Below are positions 38,628 through 48,163 of a stretch of DNA of 48,283 nt, piece by piece (positions within the stretch are counted from its first letter, which is position 1; each line of letters starts with the position of its first letter). The position numbers were made by a program, and so were the translations under genes. Source of the stretch: Fictibacillus gelatini DSM 15865. Lineage in GTDB: Bacteria; Bacillota; Bacilli; Bacillales; Fictibacillaceae. The notes beneath the pieces were generated by a model that ran no database searches, was not told where the DNA came from, and saw only the letters and a list, made by a program, of their open reading frames with translations. The DNA is taken from NCBI RefSeq assembly GCF_000430745.1, contig NZ_AUMP01000032.1, positions 1 through 48,283 on the forward strand, read 5' to 3'.

Positions 38628-39786
38628 CGAAAACGGCTTTCAGAGAAAGACATATGCCGATCTTATTGAAGAAATGGAAGCTAGAGCAAAAGAATTATTC
38701 GGAGAAAAGTTGAATCTTACTCCACGTTCCTTTATGGGAATTCTGATCCGTTTGTTTGCCTGGTTTCTGGCCGTTGTATGGCAAGTAGCTGAAAAAGTAT
38801 ACAATAACTCTTTTCCTGGCACCGCCGAAGGTGTCTCGCTTGATCGGTTGGCTAAGTTGAAAGGTATGACACGCCTTAACGCCGATTACGCGTATGGAAA
38901 AATAAACATCACCGGAAACCCGGGTGCAGTTATTCCTTCGGGTTTTGTCGTTGGCACTCAAAGTGGTATCCATTTTGAAACAACAGAGGAAATTACTTTG
39001 GATGGATCCGGTAAGGGGGTTGCAGAAATTTATGCTGTGGAGACTGGATCAAGAGGGAATATGACAGCCGGTCAAATAACCGAAATAATAACTCCCCTTG
39101 CTGATGTTTCTTCCATTACAAATCTCGAACCAACCGCTGGAGGGCGAGAACGGGAAACTGATGCAGAGTTTTATGCTCGTTTTCAAGAATATCCCTCAAA
39201 AAAAGGAGCATCTGGAACAGAAAGTATTAAGGCAAGACTTTTAGAAGTACCTGGCGTAAGGGACGCAATTGTTAATCAAAACACTGCAATGGTCGAAAAA
39301 AACGGAATCCCGCCAAAATCTATTGCTCCATTTGTTTTTGGTGGAGAAGATCAAGCAGTTGCCCAAGCAATTTTTTCTGTAAAAGCCGGAGGAATACAAT
39401 CGTATGGGACAACGGTTATTGATGTGCGAGATTCAAAGGGCAATTTGCACCAAATCGGATTTTCAAGACCAACCGAAATTTCTGTTTTTGTAAAAGTTCA
39501 ATTGACAAAGGGTGCAAATTTCCCGTCGGATGGAATTCAAAGAGTTAAAAACCAAATCCTGAGCTATATTGGTGGGAAAGATGAAAATGGCTTCGAATAT
39601 CCTGGACTTGGGCTTGATCAGGATGTTGTTTACGCAAAATTAGTTGCTGTAGCCCTATCCATCGATGGGGTAGATGATGCGATTGTCCAATTAAGTACAG
39701 ATGGAATTAATTATTCACAATCAAATATTGTCGTATCGTCCGATCAAGTCGCAAAAACGAGCACAAGTAAGGTCGTGATCACATGA
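38620..39786 (+). CDS. Baseplate J protein (XkdT-like)
   Basis: A 388-residue wedge protein. Signature: RSFMGILIRLFAWFLAVVWQ near the N-terminus, VSLDRLAKLKGMTR, GGRERETDAEFYARF, and PGVRDAIVNQNT. Baseplate J joins hub to receptor-binding parts. ATG 38620 is preferred (AGAGGGGGTGG upstream); TTG one codon earlier is possible. Overlaps the next gene by four bases (ATGA). Confidence 0.92.
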   Translation: MVDENGFQRKTYADLIEEMEARAKELFGEKLNLTPRSFMGILIRLFAWFLAVVWQVAEKVYNNSFPGTAEGVSLDRLAKLKGMTRLNADYAYGKINITGNPGAVIPSGFVVGTQSGIHFETTEEITLDGSGKGVAEIYAVETGSRGNMTAGQITEIITPLADVSSITNLEPTAGGRERETDAEFYARFQEYPSKKGASGTESIKARLLEVPGVRDAIVNQNTAMVEKNGIPPKSIAPFVFGGEDQAVAQAIFSVKAGGIQSYGTTVIDVRDSKGNLHQIGFSRPTEISVFVKVQLTKGANFPSDGIQRVKNQILSYIGGKDENGFEYPGLGLDQDVVYAKLVAVALSIDGVDDAIVQLSTDGINYSQSNIVVSSDQVAKTSTSKVVIT

Positions 39787-40487
39787 GTTTTTTAGATGAT
39801 ATGCTTTCGAAACTTACAGACGTATTTCTGAAAATGAAGGAAAGCAACATTGGAAAAGTCTTTACGATTGTTGCAGATCAATTGGACGATTTACAAAGCA
39901 CATTTGATGTAATGGAATTATGGCGTGATATCGATAACGCCAAAGGCAAAGTCCTTGATCGGATCGGCGAAGAAATTCTTCAGGAATATCGCGCGGGTGT
40001 TTCTGATGAAGAGTATAGGCTCAAACTTAAAACTCGTATAATAGTTAACTATCTTGCTGACGGAGATATCGAAACGATTATTCAGCTCCTGCAAGTTTAT
40101 CTTGGCGAGAGTCTTGTTTCTGTTCAAGAGGGATGGACTTTAAAAGACGGGCCATTTGCGGGAGAGCCAGCCATGCTGTTTATCACAGTTCGTGGTCATG
40201 ATGGACCAGATGTAGGTATTCCATTTTCCGAGTTGGCTAAGGTTATGACTGGTGGCGTTGCTACACAATGGAAATATATTTTGGAACGCGAAATTGCTAT
40301 CCAAAGTCAATCCAACCATTACCTTTACCCATTTGAGAAATATGCTGGAAATTTGATAACCGGTGATGAGATAGTTTCAAATGATACTGCTGTTTTCGTT
40401 TCAAGTATTGATTTAAACAGCAGCTTTTTTTCTGTTCTACAAGATTATCCGATTTGCGGAACTTTTGTTGCGGGAGAGGTGATTTAA
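39783..40487 (+). CDS. Tail protein I / XkdU-like wedge protein
   Basis: A 234-residue protein of the DUF2612/XkdU type: WRDIDNAKGKVLDRIGEEI, YRAGVSDEEYRLKLKTRI, DIETIIQLLQVYLGESLV. It links baseplate J to the fibre. The C-terminal 60 residues are beta-rich and specific to this phage. ATGA overlap with baseplate J. Confidence 0.82.
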   Translation: MSFLDDMLSKLTDVFLKMKESNIGKVFTIVADQLDDLQSTFDVMELWRDIDNAKGKVLDRIGEEILQEYRAGVSDEEYRLKLKTRIIVNYLADGDIETIIQLLQVYLGESLVSVQEGWTLKDGPFAGEPAMLFITVRGHDGPDVGIPFSELAKVMTGGVATQWKYILEREIAIQSQSNHYLYPFEKYAGNLITGDEIVSNDTAVFVSSIDLNSSFFSVLQDYPICGTFVAGEVI

Positions 40488-40790
40488 TTGGCAGTAACAG
40501 CAACTGGCCGTACAAAAACAAAAAATTTGTTGCTCAATTTTATTAGAGACGGTCAGTATACAATGAACGGGAAAAAGTACAGGACACCGATATTCAAAAC
40601 GGATATTACCGGTGACATTGTTACGGTTTATTTGTATTTAGACGATTCAGTTAGCGGAACCGTTACCAAATTTGAATTATTGGATCCAGATGGAGAAACT
40701 TTTGACGACAGTCCTAAAAATATCACGAAAACAGCGGCAAATGGCTTATTGGTGTATTTCCAATACAAGTTATCAATCACTTCGATTTAA
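40488..40790 (+). CDS. Small tail protein before the fibre, 100 aa
   Basis: TTG start one base after the preceding stop, with GGGAGAGGTGA upstream. Beta-rich: TDITGDIVTVYLYLDDSVSG, TVTKFELLDPDG, LLVYFQYKLSIT. Proteins of this size precede the fibre in Bacillus prophages and may adapt the fibre to the baseplate. No family recognised. Confidence 0.7.
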   Translation: MAVTATGRTKTKNLLLNFIRDGQYTMNGKKYRTPIFKTDITGDIVTVYLYLDDSVSGTVTKFELLDPDGETFDDSPKNITKTAANGLLVYFQYKLSITSI

Positions 40791-40805
40791 AAAGGAGGGA
40801 TTTAG

Positions 40806-43800
40806 ATGCCTTATACAAAAAAACTATGGCAAGACAGGATTAAAGACGCTCAAGGAAATGTTATTCAAGAGGGGACACCTGTTAATGCTGGAAATATGAA
40901 TCGGATTGAACAGGGGATTGCAGATGCACAGACTTTTCTGGCTTCAGATTTAGCAAAAGCTGCTGTACCCAGTGGGGTTTTGGACACACCCTCAATTAAG
41001 GACGGCTATACGTCAGCTTTATCCCAAATTGCCCCAGGTCAAGTACAAACGCCAGGGTCTGGATGGTACACGAAAGGTGCTAATGCTTTAGCTGTACCTG
41101 GTGACGTAAATCATAACTTTTTAATAAACGGTAACGTGGTAACGTTTAATAAAAACAGCGCTAGCTTTGTACCGTTTACTGACGTAGGTGCAAGCCTTCA
41201 CAAGCTACAGCTATCACCCCCGCCAACATCTGGAGAGCGTTTCGACCTGGTATTTTTGGAAGCCTGGCGCGACCAAACCGATCAAAGCTGGAAATGTCGC
41301 TTTAGGGTAGCAGACGGAGTTGACTTCGAAAAATTCCAGGATGGTTTAGAACTTACAAGTGGTAGTCAGTATAACACCAAAGTAACAGCCCAGGGCGGTA
41401 ACAATGCACCTATCGACGTTTCTTCTTATTCTATCGATACCCTTTTTACTAAAAGAATGTACTGGGGCTTTTTGGGGATTAGAAAATCGTCATCTTCTTG
41501 GAACTACCCCGGGATCGCTACACAAAATGACGCTGGCCTTTTTGTTTGTGGGGACGGGACAGATGCTAGCAAAGCAGCCCTAAAAACGTATGACGGGTAC
41601 GTATATGCTATTCCTTTATTTAGAGTACGTCGACGTAATACCGGAACCTATTCCGCTGTAAATCCTACAGGGGCTTCCCAGTGTGAGCAATCACCTGTAA
41701 CCGTTAGTGATACAGACCCTAACGCTTCTAACTGGAACGGGTATTACAATTTTTCACCAGGAGAGCGCACTATCATCACATTTACAGCTCCACTACCAGC
41801 GTCATTTACACCCGGGAAAATCCTAACTCGAGTAACTGGAACTGCGATTGTGGGTAAAATTATAAGTAGAATAAGCGATACACAACTTTTGGTAGAGGCT
41901 ATTTGGCCAGGTAAATCAGCCGTAAATGGACACAATTTTTATGTCAACAGCGAAAGGCCGGACGGCCTATATTCAAATGTCATAGCTGAACGAGATATTA
42001 TGGACCTTCGCCATAAGGTAAGCCTTACGGGTTGGGACTATGACCCCCTAGCTGTAGAAGCATTCGAAAAACTGTTAAGTACTGAACTACAAACAAACCA
42101 CAGAAAACGTATGGTTAAGACGTATCACGGTATAAGGAAGACGCCTATTGACAGCAACCACGTATTTTATGCTTCTTTCGATGGAACGACCGTTGCTGAA
42201 CTTGGAGGGGACTTAGGAATAAGCAGTCCTGCATATCTGCCAATGCCCACGGGAATAGGAATAAAAGCTAGTGGTGTTCCAGTAGTTAATATAGCCAACT
42301 TAACCGAGGAACAGGGAACAATTGACTGCTTCATCGATGCAGATAAAACTAACGATTTTACAGGAACAGCTGGGGACATAGTAGCCTTGTATAATAGCAA
42401 TAATCATTTAGCTTTACGTGCTTCAATTGCGGGTGGTGATAATCGAGTATATTTATTAACGTATAAAACAGAAGGGGCAGCCCCTACAAACCAACTTTCT
42501 GCCTACCCGCTTAAAAACAAGGGTTTAGTTCATTTACGGTATACATGGAATAAAGCAGCAAACTTAATAGCTGCTTATGTTAACGGTGTGCTTATTGCTA
42601 GCGCCCCATATTCTGGAATGCTAGCACCTTCTAAAATAGCATTGTTCGCTGGGGGCTGGACTTCCACTGGTAGTGATATTATGCGATTTTATCCATTTAA
42701 AGGTCCTATATCTGATTTATCGGTCTCAAATATTGATAGAGGTACAAGTTTTGCTACTATACCAGCAGATGTTATGTCTGGAAACGCAAGAATAATGCCT
42801 GCCTTTAATAACCAAAGAAAAGTCCACAGCGATGCCCTTGTATCGCAACTTACGCAACAAATCGCGAAAGTACAGAATCAAACCCAGGAAAAAGGTGTAA
42901 TCATTTCGAAGGGAACAGGAACAAATACTGGTGCATGGGAAGCTGGGGACAAAGTCAAAATAACGGGGCGGGCCGGAGAGACTATTACAGGCGTAATCGA
43001 TTCAGACACTGCCCTAGCAAAAGTGATGGAAACCATTAACAACGTAACAAACACAGGTACCATAAAAGTAGATGACGTATCGAAATTTGCAGTAAACGAT
43101 ACTTTCCGGATGTTGCTTCCAGACGGTGTAACGTATTCTAGCTTTACGTATACCGTAACGGCTATTGATGCCGTAAATAAAACCATTACTGTAAGCTTTT
43201 CGGGAACTACTACCTTTAGTGCAGGTGCTACGTTATTCGAAACCACGGCCAGCACTTCCAGCCCGACGGTCAAGGCAAATATTAACGGAACGGTAACGAC
43301 TGTACCTGGCACATGGACAGGACTAGGTACAAACGCAGCTGAATTTACATTAGGCACGCTCCCTGCTAACTTGGTAGCCCAAGACATATTAGTAGAATAC
43401 AGTTTAAATATGCCAGCTGGGCAGGGCGGGCTTTCAGAAGTCTATACAGATACCCTGGCCGGGGAATTTAAAGGGCAGAAGCTGATAAAAGGCACCCTGG
43501 CTATTATAGACGATTTTAAGGATAAAGTAGCAGGAAGTACGGCTGTGAATCCTAATATTATGAAGACTGCCTATAATACCAGCATACAAGCACCGTCGGC
43601 CTTCGGAACAGAAGCAACCCAGGCGCAATATGACACTGTTAAAAACTTGGATAACAACTTACTATCCCTTTCTACTAGCGCGAACGGTCAAATACCGCAG
43701 GTTTTATTGTCATTCGATCTAGTTGGTATTGCGGAAAAGAAATACGGTTCAGACTTCTTTAAAGGTTGTTTAACTGTAGCAGAAAAAGTACAGCGCCTTA

Positions 43801-44825
43801 AAGATCGAATCGGCACACTTTCCCCTATCGTTTGGTCTTTCGGTAGTACGGTAGGTGGAAATAAAGTATACCTAACCTGGTATTACCCAAATTCTTCTTC
43901 GTGGGCTACTGATGGCGGCAGGTTTAGTCATTCAAACGGGATGATTTCAAGAACAGCCATGTCTTCTAATAGCGTATCAAGTCTTATCGATGCTAACGGA
44001 TATGCACATATTTTAGTTTATACAGATGCTTCTGACGGCGTGACACCTTCCGTTATAAACATAGACACAGCTTCTATAGAAATTAGTCTAATAAGTAAAG
44101 CAGGCTACGATTTACTAGTACCCGAAAACCCAAGAAGGGACGCCGGACTAAGTAACACTTTCTACGTCCGAAAAGAAACAAAGGAAATTGAAGCACTGGT
44201 ACCAACAGATGAAAACGGCGGCGTCATTACCTGGGGTGACTTTGTGCCTTATCAAGGTATTTACACTGGTGCAAGTATAAACTTAAAGCCCGTAACGTCT
44301 CCAGCTAAAAATAACTTCGCAACATCCTATGGAACGGGCAGGCAAAAGCCTGGGGTTACTATGGAATCATCTCCAGTACCACTTTTAAGTATTTTACCTA
44401 TAGGGGTAAATGTTAATCAGCATGACTACGTAAATGATGACCTAAATACCCAGGGCGCTGTAGCAAGTAACATTAATGGGTTATTAAAGCGTGGTGGTTT
44501 ATATCACGAAGAATATAACCACGCTACTGCACAAAATTACAGGCAAATTAAAGTAGGATCGCTTACATTTCTGGGTACCAGCTTAGCGAAACGAGGCGCG
44601 GCTTCAATAAACGGTTATAATTATGGCGTAATTACATCTGTGCCAAACTCTTTAGCAAAAGTTATTTATGGAAGTATGTTTTTAGCGATCAACACGGACT
44701 CAAGAGAATTGCAACTTGTTATTATGACAATGGATAAACCAGCGATGTCAGTCGATGGTGACCCCAGGGCTGCTGTAGACGTCTTCCGTTTACCGGGCAG
44801 ACCACTGGCTGCGAAGGGGGCTTAG
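40806..44825 (+). CDS. Large receptor-binding tail fibre with LamG-like domain
   Basis: A 1339-residue fibre. The first 45 residues (MPYTKKLWQDRIKDAQGNV, GTPVNAGNMNRIEQGIADAQ) are the attachment segment common to Bacillus tail proteins. Residues about 95-450 hold repeated beta structure, about 450-670 a LamG/concanavalin-like fold (YASFDGTTVAEL, VHLRYTWNKAANLIAAYVNG) that may bind wall sugar, and the C-terminal 600 residues further beta domains. ATG with AAGGAGGGA upstream. It is more than twice the size of usual PBSX-type fibres and decides host range. Base use looks different from the baseplate genes, consistent with exchange. Confidence 0.82.
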   Translation: MPYTKKLWQDRIKDAQGNVIQEGTPVNAGNMNRIEQGIADAQTFLASDLAKAAVPSGVLDTPSIKDGYTSALSQIAPGQVQTPGSGWYTKGANALAVPGDVNHNFLINGNVVTFNKNSASFVPFTDVGASLHKLQLSPPPTSGERFDLVFLEAWRDQTDQSWKCRFRVADGVDFEKFQDGLELTSGSQYNTKVTAQGGNNAPIDVSSYSIDTLFTKRMYWGFLGIRKSSSSWNYPGIATQNDAGLFVCGDGTDASKAALKTYDGYVYAIPLFRVRRRNTGTYSAVNPTGASQCEQSPVTVSDTDPNASNWNGYYNFSPGERTIITFTAPLPASFTPGKILTRVTGTAIVGKIISRISDTQLLVEAIWPGKSAVNGHNFYVNSERPDGLYSNVIAERDIMDLRHKVSLTGWDYDPLAVEAFEKLLSTELQTNHRKRMVKTYHGIRKTPIDSNHVFYASFDGTTVAELGGDLGISSPAYLPMPTGIGIKASGVPVVNIANLTEEQGTIDCFIDADKTNDFTGTAGDIVALYNSNNHLALRASIAGGDNRVYLLTYKTEGAAPTNQLSAYPLKNKGLVHLRYTWNKAANLIAAYVNGVLIASAPYSGMLAPSKIALFAGGWTSTGSDIMRFYPFKGPISDLSVSNIDRGTSFATIPADVMSGNARIMPAFNNQRKVHSDALVSQLTQQIAKVQNQTQEKGVIISKGTGTNTGAWEAGDKVKITGRAGETITGVIDSDTALAKVMETINNVTNTGTIKVDDVSKFAVNDTFRMLLPDGVTYSSFTYTVTAIDAVNKTITVSFSGTTTFSAGATLFETTASTSSPTVKANINGTVTTVPGTWTGLGTNAAEFTLGTLPANLVAQDILVEYSLNMPAGQGGLSEVYTDTLAGEFKGQKLIKGTLAIIDDFKDKVAGSTAVNPNIMKTAYNTSIQAPSAFGTEATQAQYDTVKNLDNNLLSLSTSANGQIPQVLLSFDLVGIAEKKYGSDFFKGCLTVAEKVQRLKDRIGTLSPIVWSFGSTVGGNKVYLTWYYPNSSSWATDGGRFSHSNGMISRTAMSSNSVSSLIDANGYAHILVYTDASDGVTPSVINIDTASIEISLISKAGYDLLVPENPRRDAGLSNTFYVRKETKEIEALVPTDENGGVITWGDFVPYQGIYTGASINLKPVTSPAKNNFATSYGTGRQKPGVTMESSPVPLLSILPIGVNVNQHDYVNDDLNTQGAVASNINGLLKRGGLYHEEYNHATAQNYRQIKVGSLTFLGTSLAKRGAASINGYNYGVITSVPNSLAKVIYGSMFLAINTDSRELQLVIMTMDKPAMSVDGDPRAAVDVFRLPGRPLAAKGA

Positions 44826-44828
44826 TAA

Positions 44829-45617
44829 ATGCAAACTGTAGTTTTTAATCGAATCACTCACAAAGTTGCCGGGCTTAATCGCTCGGCTTTTCCACTGGAA
44901 TACGCCATGTCGCTTCCGTACGAAATAACTTTAAGCAAGATCGTAGAAGAAGTACATGGAAAGAATCAAAAAACAAATGCCCAGGGCCTACCGCTGTACA
45001 AAGATAATGTTACGGTAGATGAATTTGGCAGGGAAACTTACGATGAAGTAACCGAAGCCCATAAAGCTGTAGCCTTCGAAGAAATAGCGAATACGTACGT
45101 AATCGATGGAAAAGAAGTAGATGTGCCCGCCCAGGTGCCAACTGAATGGGTAGATCTCGAACCGGTAATGATCGACAACGTTGTTAACCAGACTGTAAGC
45201 TTTCAGGACGATCCGTATGCGTTTACTTACGAAGAAGTCTTGGAAGCGAAAAAGGCATCGATACAGGCGAATAACTTGCGCCAATTGGTCTATTACGACG
45301 AAGATTTTAACCTGGAAAGCTTTTCCACTAATTTAGCAAGTTTTGCAGCAAATATGGGTGACGGAATTCTGGCGATTCACCCGGGTGGCCAGGTACGAAA
45401 TGAAAAAATTCCACTGGGTACGCCAGCTAAAACAATTCAACTTTATTTAGAATCCGCGCCTAATATTAAAGTGGAAGTCGGAGCCACAGTAACCAGTTTT
45501 GTAGAGTTTAAGGACGGTATCGCACAGCTGTCAACTGCAGCCGATCAAGTATACGTTCGTTTTACCAATACATCTGACAAATTCCGGGACGTATATGCTT
45601 TCGGCATTTTAATTTAG
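44829..45617 (+). CDS. Fibre-associated tail protein, 262 aa
   Basis: A 262-residue protein 3 bases after the fibre. Residues 1-140 are mixed with acidic helices (MQTVVFNRITHKVAGLNR, VTEAHKAVAFEEIANTYV), and 170-262 form a beta domain (AKTIQLYLESAPNIKVEV) likely at the fibre surface. Similar proteins in other Bacillus phages are annotated only as tail proteins. The ribosome site is AAGGGGG in the fibre end. Confidence 0.7.
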   Translation: MQTVVFNRITHKVAGLNRSAFPLEYAMSLPYEITLSKIVEEVHGKNQKTNAQGLPLYKDNVTVDEFGRETYDEVTEAHKAVAFEEIANTYVIDGKEVDVPAQVPTEWVDLEPVMIDNVVNQTVSFQDDPYAFTYEEVLEAKKASIQANNLRQLVYYDEDFNLESFSTNLASFAANMGDGILAIHPGGQVRNEKIPLGTPAKTIQLYLESAPNIKVEVGATVTSFVEFKDGIAQLSTAADQVYVRFTNTSDKFRDVYAFGILI

Positions 45618-45632
45618 TGAGGTGAAGTAATC

Positions 45633-45977
45633 ATGGATGAAAAAAAGAAGCAATATCAGGAAGTTGCTCAACAAAAATTTGAAACGCTCGGCCCGCCAGT
45701 AATTATTATTGCGTATCTCACTCATCTCATTGATCTGCAAGCCAGGCTTATCAAAGACCTGGCTGGTGCGGTAGATCAGACCAAACTAGATACCGCAGCA
45801 AAAGATCGCCTGGCTCTTCTCGATCAGGTAATTGCGGCTTCGTCTATTGATTTTGCAAACATCTTGGCTCCTACTGAAGCTTATAAAATACCCGGGGCTG
45901 TAGATATAAAGCAAAAAGCAAATATACTTATGGCCGATTATATACAGGCTTTAGAGCGTGAAGGGCTTTTAAGTTAG
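45633..45977 (+). CDS. Helical tail-region protein, 114 aa
   Basis: A helical protein (QQKFETLGPPVIIIAYLTHL, LDTAAKDRLALLDQVIAASS, KQKANILMADYIQALERE). ATG with GAGGTGA upstream. Positioned with the fibre genes; perhaps a fibre chaperone. No family recognised. Confidence 0.65.
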   Translation: MDEKKKQYQEVAQQKFETLGPPVIIIAYLTHLIDLQARLIKDLAGAVDQTKLDTAAKDRLALLDQVIAASSIDFANILAPTEAYKIPGAVDIKQKANILMADYIQALEREGLLS

Positions 45978-45988
45978 GGGGCGGCGGC

Positions 45989-46462
45989 ATGCAGCGGTTC
46001 GATTTACTTTTTATAAAGGGGACAACGCTTAGTAGTAAGATCATTCGAGCCGTAACGTCGTCGCCCTATAGTCATGTAGCAATTGTGTTAGACAGTTACC
46101 ATGTTGTGGAGACGGATATTCGTTATCCACTACAGATTAGACACATAAGCTATCCTAAAAGAAAAGTAGACGTTTACCGTTTTTACAGAGACTTTACTGA
46201 AAAAGAAAAAGCTGCGATGAAATCCTTTATAATGGAAAATTTACACACTCAATACGATATAGTTCGTACAGTTAGTAACGGGCTATTTATTATGGCAAAA
46301 ATTCCGATTATGAACGCAGTTAAACGGATGAACTGTACAGAAGCTGCCTATGAAATGTTTTTGGCCGCTGGAATCGACCTTGAAGTAAACGATCTTACGC
46401 CGAAGGGACTAGTGAATTCAAAAAAATTAATAAAAATAATGAATTTGGGAGATGGGGCTTAA
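45989..46462 (+). CDS. Permuted papain-like hydrolase (YiiX/YaeF type)
   Basis: A 157-residue cysteine hydrolase of the permuted NlpC/P60 group. The order is His first, Cys late: H29 in SSPYSHVAIVL, E41 after HVV, and C116 in RMNCTEAAYEMF. These enzymes cut amide or lipid-linked bonds. ATG with AGGGGGCGG upstream. It lies between the fibre and lysis genes, so it may help entry, lysis or cell-surface change; substrate unknown. A terminator follows. Confidence 0.8.
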   Translation: MQRFDLLFIKGTTLSSKIIRAVTSSPYSHVAIVLDSYHVVETDIRYPLQIRHISYPKRKVDVYRFYRDFTEKEKAAMKSFIMENLHTQYDIVRTVSNGLFIMAKIPIMNAVKRMNCTEAAYEMFLAAGIDLEVNDLTPKGLVNSKKLIKIMNLGDGA

Positions 46463-46473
46463 CAGAAGTTTTT

Positions 46474-46493
46474 AGGGAGCCCCAGCTCTCTTT
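46474..46493 (+). terminator. Terminator between tail and lysis genes
   Basis: GGGAGC-ccca-GCTCTC (6 pairs, one G-T) then TTTATT. A competing stem of GGGGCT (46454-46459) with AGCCCC overlaps it. Confidence 0.6.
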
Positions 46494-46550
46494 ATTAAAA
46501 TGCACTAAACGATGAAGCAAAGGGGGTCAATTGGATTGGAGGAACAGACT

Positions 46551-46802
46551 ATGAATCTGTTTGAGCAGACGATTCAGAAAGAAATTGCAGAATTGAAAAA
46601 TGGACAAGAGTTGATGAAAAAAGACATCCGGGACTTACAAAACAAAACCTTGATCCATGACCGCGATATTATTCAGATCAACAAAGTGTTGGCAGATATT
46701 TCGGATGACACGAAGTGGTTACGACGAGCCATTACCAACGCTTTTATCACAGGGCTGATCGGTGGAGGCATCGCTGTTTTTTATGCTTTTTTTCAACATT
46801 AA
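46551..46802 (+). CDS. xhlA: XhlA-like lysis protein
   Basis: An 83-residue haemolysin XhlA-type protein that works with the holin in PBSX. Coiled-coil start (FEQTIQKEIAELKNGQELMK, KDIRDLQNKTLIHDRDI), conserved LADISDDTKWLRRAIT, and one C-terminal membrane helix (AFITGLIGGGIAVFYAFF). ATG 46551 has GGAGG seven bases upstream; TTG 46536 behind AAAGGGGG is an alternative start, so two forms are possible. Confidence 0.88.
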   Translation: MNLFEQTIQKEIAELKNGQELMKKDIRDLQNKTLIHDRDIIQINKVLADISDDTKWLRRAITNAFITGLIGGGIAVFYAFFQH

Positions 46803-46819
46803 AAGGGAGGATTTAAATA

Positions 46820-47053
46820 ATGGACAAAGGGACAATCATTCGAACGATCGTATTGGCAATTGCGCTTATTAATCAGTTTTTGGTGAGTCTTGGGCTTTAC
46901 GAGATTCCAGGCACAGCGGACGAACAAACCGCTTTTCTTTCTACCGTTTTTACATTCGTTACCGCAGCCGTAGCTTGGTTCCGTAACAACTATGTCACTG
47001 CAAAAGGCAAAAAACAGAAAGAAGTATTGCAACGTGAAGGATTAACGAAGTAA
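46820..47053 (+). CDS. xhlB: Holin, SPP1/XhlB family
   Basis: A 77-residue SPP1-family holin: DKGTIIRTIVLAIALINQFL forms helix 1, LSTVFTFVTAAVAWFRNNYV helix 2, and a basic tail ends KQKEVLQREGLTK. It makes holes for the endolysin. ATG with AAGGGAGG upstream, 17 bases after XhlA. A terminator follows the stop. Confidence 0.92.
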   Translation: MDKGTIIRTIVLAIALINQFLVSLGLYEIPGTADEQTAFLSTVFTFVTAAVAWFRNNYVTAKGKKQKEVLQREGLTK

Positions 47054-47084
47054 GAGCAGCGAGTAATATCGTTGCTCTTTTTTA
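47053..47084 (+). terminator. Terminator between holin and endolysin
   Basis: AGAGCAGCGA-gtaata-TCGTTGCTCT (10 pairs, one G-T) followed by six T. The endolysin gene starts just 27 bases on, so read-through or a separate promoter is needed. Confidence 0.85.
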
Positions 47085-47110
47085 TTTTATTTGAAAAAGG
47101 AGAATCCACA

Positions 47111-48133
47111 ATGGACAATATTGTTGACCTTTCGCATCATCAAAAACCCTGTGAAATCGATTATGATAAATTTGCAAAATGCCTGGACCTGGCCATTATT
47201 CGTACACAGTACGGCTCACAGGTCGTTGACGAGCATTATAAGACACATCATAACGAGTTACGCAAACGCGGCGTTCCTACTCATGCGTATGCCTGGGTTC
47301 GCGGTGTGTCAATTAGCGACATGGAAAAAGAGGCAACAGACTTTTACAACCGCACGAAAGAATTTAACCCGGAGGTCTGGTGGTTGGATGTTGAGGAAAA
47401 GTCTATGAAAGATATGCGGGCGGGAGTGTCTGCTTATCAAAGGAAATTGCGTGAGCTAGGCGCTAAAAAGGTCGGGCTTTACATCGCTCATCATCTTTAT
47501 GAGGATTTTAATATCAATATTAGTGAATTCGACGCCGTTTGGATCCCGCGCTATGGCGACAATAATGGGAAATTTCATGCTATAAAGCCGGCTTTTCCTT
47601 GCGACTTGTGGCAGTACACTTCTACAGGTAGACTGCCCGGATATAATGGTGATCTCGATTTGAACAAATTAACTGGCAGCAAGTCTCTTGAATGGTTTGT
47701 TGGCAAGAATATATCTACAAAACCAATACCATCAAAGCCTGCAAACACATCATCGCCTAAACCAGTCGTAAAGGACGAAAAATACAAAGTAAACCGAATC
47801 ATAAACGGTTATGTTTCTGCGGCTGATGCAAAATCGAAGAAAAATGCAAAAGGAACAGTCGCCCCCGGCAGTTATTTTGTCTTTAATAAATCCGAAGGCA
47901 TGATTAACGTCACGGATAAAAAGGGCGTTCCTGGTTCGTGGATTAATTCGGCCGATAATAAAAAGGCTGTTCCAAAACCGAAAGATACGAAAAAATACGT
48001 CACGGTCAAAAGTGGTGACACTGTATCTGGTTTGGCTAAGGCAAATGGATCAACTGTCGCTGAAATCAAAAACTGGAACAATCTGAAGGATGTAAATAAG
48101 ATTTATGTGGGTCAGCGATTACGTGTAAAATAA
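47111..48133 (+). CDS. Endolysin: GH25 muramidase with SH3-like and LysM domains
   Basis: A 340-residue endolysin. GH25 lysozyme domain at 1-195 with D6 (DNIVDLSHHQ) and the catalytic pair D93-V-E95 (WWLDVEE). A linker of Lys/Pro/Ser follows, then an SH3-like wall-binding unit at 225-285 (VNRIINGYVSAADAKSKK) and a C-terminal LysM at 293-340 (VKSGDTVSGLAKANGSTV, IYVGQRLRVK). ATG 47111 with AAAGGAGAA upstream; the 13-codon extension upstream lies in the terminator. Confidence 0.94.
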   Translation: MDNIVDLSHHQKPCEIDYDKFAKCLDLAIIRTQYGSQVVDEHYKTHHNELRKRGVPTHAYAWVRGVSISDMEKEATDFYNRTKEFNPEVWWLDVEEKSMKDMRAGVSAYQRKLRELGAKKVGLYIAHHLYEDFNINISEFDAVWIPRYGDNNGKFHAIKPAFPCDLWQYTSTGRLPGYNGDLDLNKLTGSKSLEWFVGKNISTKPIPSKPANTSSPKPVVKDEKYKVNRIINGYVSAADAKSKKNAKGTVAPGSYFVFNKSEGMINVTDKKGVPGSWINSADNKKAVPKPKDTKKYVTVKSGDTVSGLAKANGSTVAEIKNWNNLKDVNKIYVGQRLRVK

Positions 48134-48163
48134 TAAAAACAGCCCGCCTCTTATGAGGTGGGC
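48134..48163 (-). terminator. Terminator of the right-end recombinase gene (minus)
   Basis: GCCCACCTC-ataa-GAGGCGGGC on the minus strand (9 pairs, one G-T), then TGTTTTTATTATT. It overlaps the recombinase stop. It may also stop rightward transcripts weakly. Confidence 0.75.
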
